Shown: positions 61,587 to 64,000 of the stretch, one piece after another
How the letters are laid out: every line of letters starts with the position of its first letter
Numbering within the stretch: the first letter of the stretch is position 1
Source: Ursus arctos
Lineage: Eukaryota > Chordata > Mammalia > Carnivora > Ursidae
Reading direction: 5' to 3'
Length of the DNA stretch: 64,000 bases
Assembly: GCF_023065955.2 (NCBI RefSeq)
Contig: NW_026622974.1
Coordinates: 31,837,718-31,901,717, forward strand
Notes under the pieces: generated by a model
The model's input: the letters and a program-made list of their open reading frames with translations, nothing else
Told to the model about the DNA's origin: nothing
The model's database searches: none
Translations under genes and position numbers: made by a program

Positions 61587-61775
61587 AAAGATTTTATTTG
61601 TTTATTGGACAGAGAGAGACACAGCAAGAGAGGGAACACCAGCAGGGGGAGTAGGAGGGGGAGAAGTAGGCTTCCCACTGAGCAGGGAGCCAGCCTCAGG
61701 GCTCTATCCCAGGACCCTGGGATCATGACCTGAGCCGAAGGCAGACGGTTATCAGCTGAGCCACCCAGGTGCCCC
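61587..61775 (-). mobile_element. Can-SINE (young type), minus strand
   Basis: From aaagattttatttgtttatt through agcaagagagggaacaccag to gccacccaggtgcccc. Confidence 0.93.
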
Positions 61776-62282
61776 TTTTAAAGACTTTTTAAGAGCAGTT
61801 TTAGGTTCACAGCAAAATTAAGAGGAAGGTACAGAGATTTCACTCATAGCCTCTACCCTCATTATGCATAGTCTTTCTCATTATCAACATCCACCCCTCT
61901 TGGAATAGTACATTTCTTACAATTGATGAACCCATATAGACCCATCATAGTCATCCAAAGTCCATAGTTTATATCAGGGTCCAATCTTGGCGTCATGTAT
62001 TCTATAGGTTCAGACAAATGTATAATGACATATATCCATCATTATGGTATATGAAGTATTTTCACCATCCTAAAAATCCTCTGTGTTCTGCCCATGCACC
62101 CCTAACCCAAACGCCCCCAACTCTTATCAACCACTGACCTTTTTACTCTCTCCATAATTTTGCCTTTCTAGAATGTCACATAGTTGAAATCATACAGTAC
62201 ATAACCTTTTCAGACTGGCTTATTTCACTTAGTAACACTCACTTAAATTTCCTGTATATCTTTTCATGGCTTAATAGTTAAT
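61776..62282 (-). mobile_element. L1M-type LINE, antisense, 3' part
   Basis: Starts near ttttaggttcacagcaaaatt and runs through aattgatgaaccca, gacaaatgtataatgacat and tgcctttctagaatgtcacatag. It continues after each of the two SINEs to its right, and reaches the window edge. Confidence 0.85.
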
Positions 62283-62488
62283 TTTTTTTTTTAATTTTTA
62301 AGATGTATTTATTTACTTTAGAGCGAGGGAGTGCAGCGGGGAGGGGCAGAGGGACAGGAAGAGAGTCTGAAGCCGACTCCATGCTGAGCTGGGAGCCTGA
62401 TTCGGGGCTTGATCTCATGAGCCTGAGATCATGACCTGAGCCAAAATCAAGAGTCTGACACTTAACGACTATGCCACCCAGGCGCCCC
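62283..62488 (-). mobile_element. Can-SINE, minus strand, nested in L1
   Basis: From a T run and aagatgtatttatttac to gccacccaggcgcccc. The L1 resumes after it with a near-repeat of aatagttaatt (62273-62283 and 62489-62499). Confidence 0.92.
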
Positions 62489-63746
62489 AATAGTTCATTT
62501 CTTTATAGCACTGAATAATATTCCATTATCTGGATGTACCAGTTTATTTAGCCATTCACCTACTAAAGGACGTCTTGGTTGTTTTGACAATCATGGATAA
62601 AGCTGCTATAAACATTTATGTGCAGATTTTTGTGTGGATGTAAGTTTTCAACTTCTTCAGGTCATACAGTAAGAGTATGTATAGTTTGTAAGAAACCTTC
62701 AAACTGTACCATTTTGCATTTCTGTCAGCAATGAATGAGACTTTCTGTTTTCCCACATCCTCACCAGCATTTGCTGTGTCAGTGTTTTGAATTTTCGCCT
62801 TAAGTACTAATAGATGTGTAGTATATCTCATTGTTGGTTTAATTCACATTTCCTTGATGACGTATGATGTTGAGCATCTTTTCATATGGCTATTTGCTAT
62901 CTGTATATCTTCTTTGGTGAGGTGTCTATTAAGGTCTTTGGCCCATTTTTAAAGTTGGATTATTTGTTTTCTTATTACGTTTTAAGAGTTCTTTGTATAT
63001 TTTGGGTAACAATCTTTTATCAGATGTATATTAAATATTTTCTCCTAGCCCAAGGCTTGTCTTTTCATTCTCTTGACATTGTTTTTCACAGAGCAGTTTT
63101 TAATTGTAATGAAGTCCATCTTATCAATTATTTCTTTTATGGATCGTGACTTTGGTGTTGAATCTAAAAAGTCATTGTCGTACTGGGTCATCTAGATTTC
63201 TTGTGTGTTATCTTCTAGGAGTCTTATAGTTTTGCATTTTGTATTTAGGTCTGTGATCCACTTTGAGTTTATTTTTGTGAAGGTTGTAAGGTCTGTGTCT
63301 AGATTCATCTGGACTTCCTATTTTGGTTCATTGTCTATTCTTTCACCAATACCACACTGTCTTGATTACTGTGACTTAATAAGTATTGAAGGTCAGTAGT
63401 TTCAATTCTCTAACTTTGTTCTTGTTCCTCAATATTGTGCTGGCTATTCTGGATATTTTGCCTCTGTATATAATCTTTAGAATCAGTTTGAACAAGATAA
63501 TTGCTGGGATTTCAATAGGAATTGCATCACATTTATAGATCAAGTTGGGAAGAAAAGACATCTTGACAATATTGAATCCTTCTATCCATGAACATGGAAT
63601 ATCTCTCCATTTCTTTAGTTATTCTTTGATTTTCTTCATCAGTTTGGTAGTTTTCCTCATACAGATTTTGTACATATTTTGTTAGATTTATACCTACATA
63701 TTTCATGTACCATGGAAATGGTATTTTATCTATTTATTTATTTATT
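62489..63746 (-). mobile_element. L1M-type LINE, antisense, ORF2 region
   Basis: Continuous old L1: ttatagcactgaataatattccattat, gtctattaaggtctttggcccattttt, agagttctttgtatattttgg, tcttgacattgtttttcacagagca and atccatgaacatggaatatctctcc. ORF2 is broken by many changes. No intact frame was seen. Confidence 0.88.
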
Positions 63747-63938
63747 TTTTAAAGATTTTATTTGTTTATTTGACAGAGATAGAGACAGCCAGCGAGAGAG
63801 GGAACACAAGCAGGGGGAGTGGGAGAGGAAGAAGCAGGCTTCCAGTGGAGGAGCCAATGTGGGGCTTGATCCCAGAATGCCGGGATCACGCCCTGAGCCG
63901 AAGGCAGACGCTTAACGACTGAGCCACCCAGGCGCCCC
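63747..63938 (-). mobile_element. Can-SINE (young type), minus strand, nested in L1
   Basis: From ttttaaagattttatttg through cagccagcgagagaggg to gccacccaggcgcccc. It is one of the best-preserved SINE copies in the window. Confidence 0.94.
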
Positions 63939-64000
63939 TTATTTTTAATCTCAAGTTCCACTTGTTCATTGGTGGTATATAGGAAATAATATTTTGTTGA
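63939..64000 (-). mobile_element. L1M-type LINE, antisense, continues past the right edge
   Basis: tttttaatctcaagttccacttgttcattg and gtatataggaaat resume the L1 text after the SINE. Confidence 0.8.

Noticed and set aside
62886..63149. 87-codon plus-strand ORF near the right edge
   Set aside because: It is antisense to L1 ORF2 sequence and has no independent support.

Overview
This is a mammalian nuclear genome window: AT-rich, repeat-dense, with split genes and one CpG island. Carnivore tRNA-Lys-type SINEs (Can-SINEs) and carnivore-style L1 3' ends are scattered throughout. The younger SINE copies (for example 3208-3398, 13945-14139 and 63747-63938) end in GGCGCCCC/GGTGCCCC rather than the dog GGATCCC type and share an internal 'cagccagcgagagaggg' block. 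This points to an arctoid carnivoran, most likely a bear-family species. The species call is an inference from memory of these subfamilies.

The only protein-coding gene I can support is PHIP (pleckstrin homology domain interacting protein, also DCAF14), on the minus strand. The window holds its promoter/CpG island and first eight coding exons: 48846-48885, 48672-48730, 48511-48540, 48262-48321, 33653-33803, 33467-33565, 15507-15667 and 260-481. Splice phases join without a frameshift to give residues 1-274, and an in-frame stop four codons upstream of the ATG fixes the start. Exons 1-4 sit within about 620 bp inside the CpG island, exons 5 and 6 are separated by only 87 bp, and the other introns are 14-18 kb. 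The gene continues past the left edge with the rest of the WD40 propeller and the bromodomains.

The introns hold a full-length HMGB1 processed pseudogene (about 8815-9955), SINEs with clear target-site duplications, L1 fragments, many old L2 and MIR copies, hAT-type DNA transposon remnants and microsatellites. From about 49.45 kb to the right edge is upstream intergenic sequence without a supported gene. In human the next gene in this direction is HMGN3. This part carries L1ME-type fragments, L2/MIR copies, a TTCC microsatellite, and from 61.78 kb an antisense L1 broken by two SINEs.

The most interesting unexplained signal is a 52-nt segment at 40326-40377 in PHIP intron 4. It has a strong 3' splice site and a near-perfect 5' splice site on the PHIP strand. 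If spliced in, it would shift the frame and create an early stop in exon 5, so it behaves like a candidate poison exon. No system outside known eukaryotic gene and repeat biology was found.
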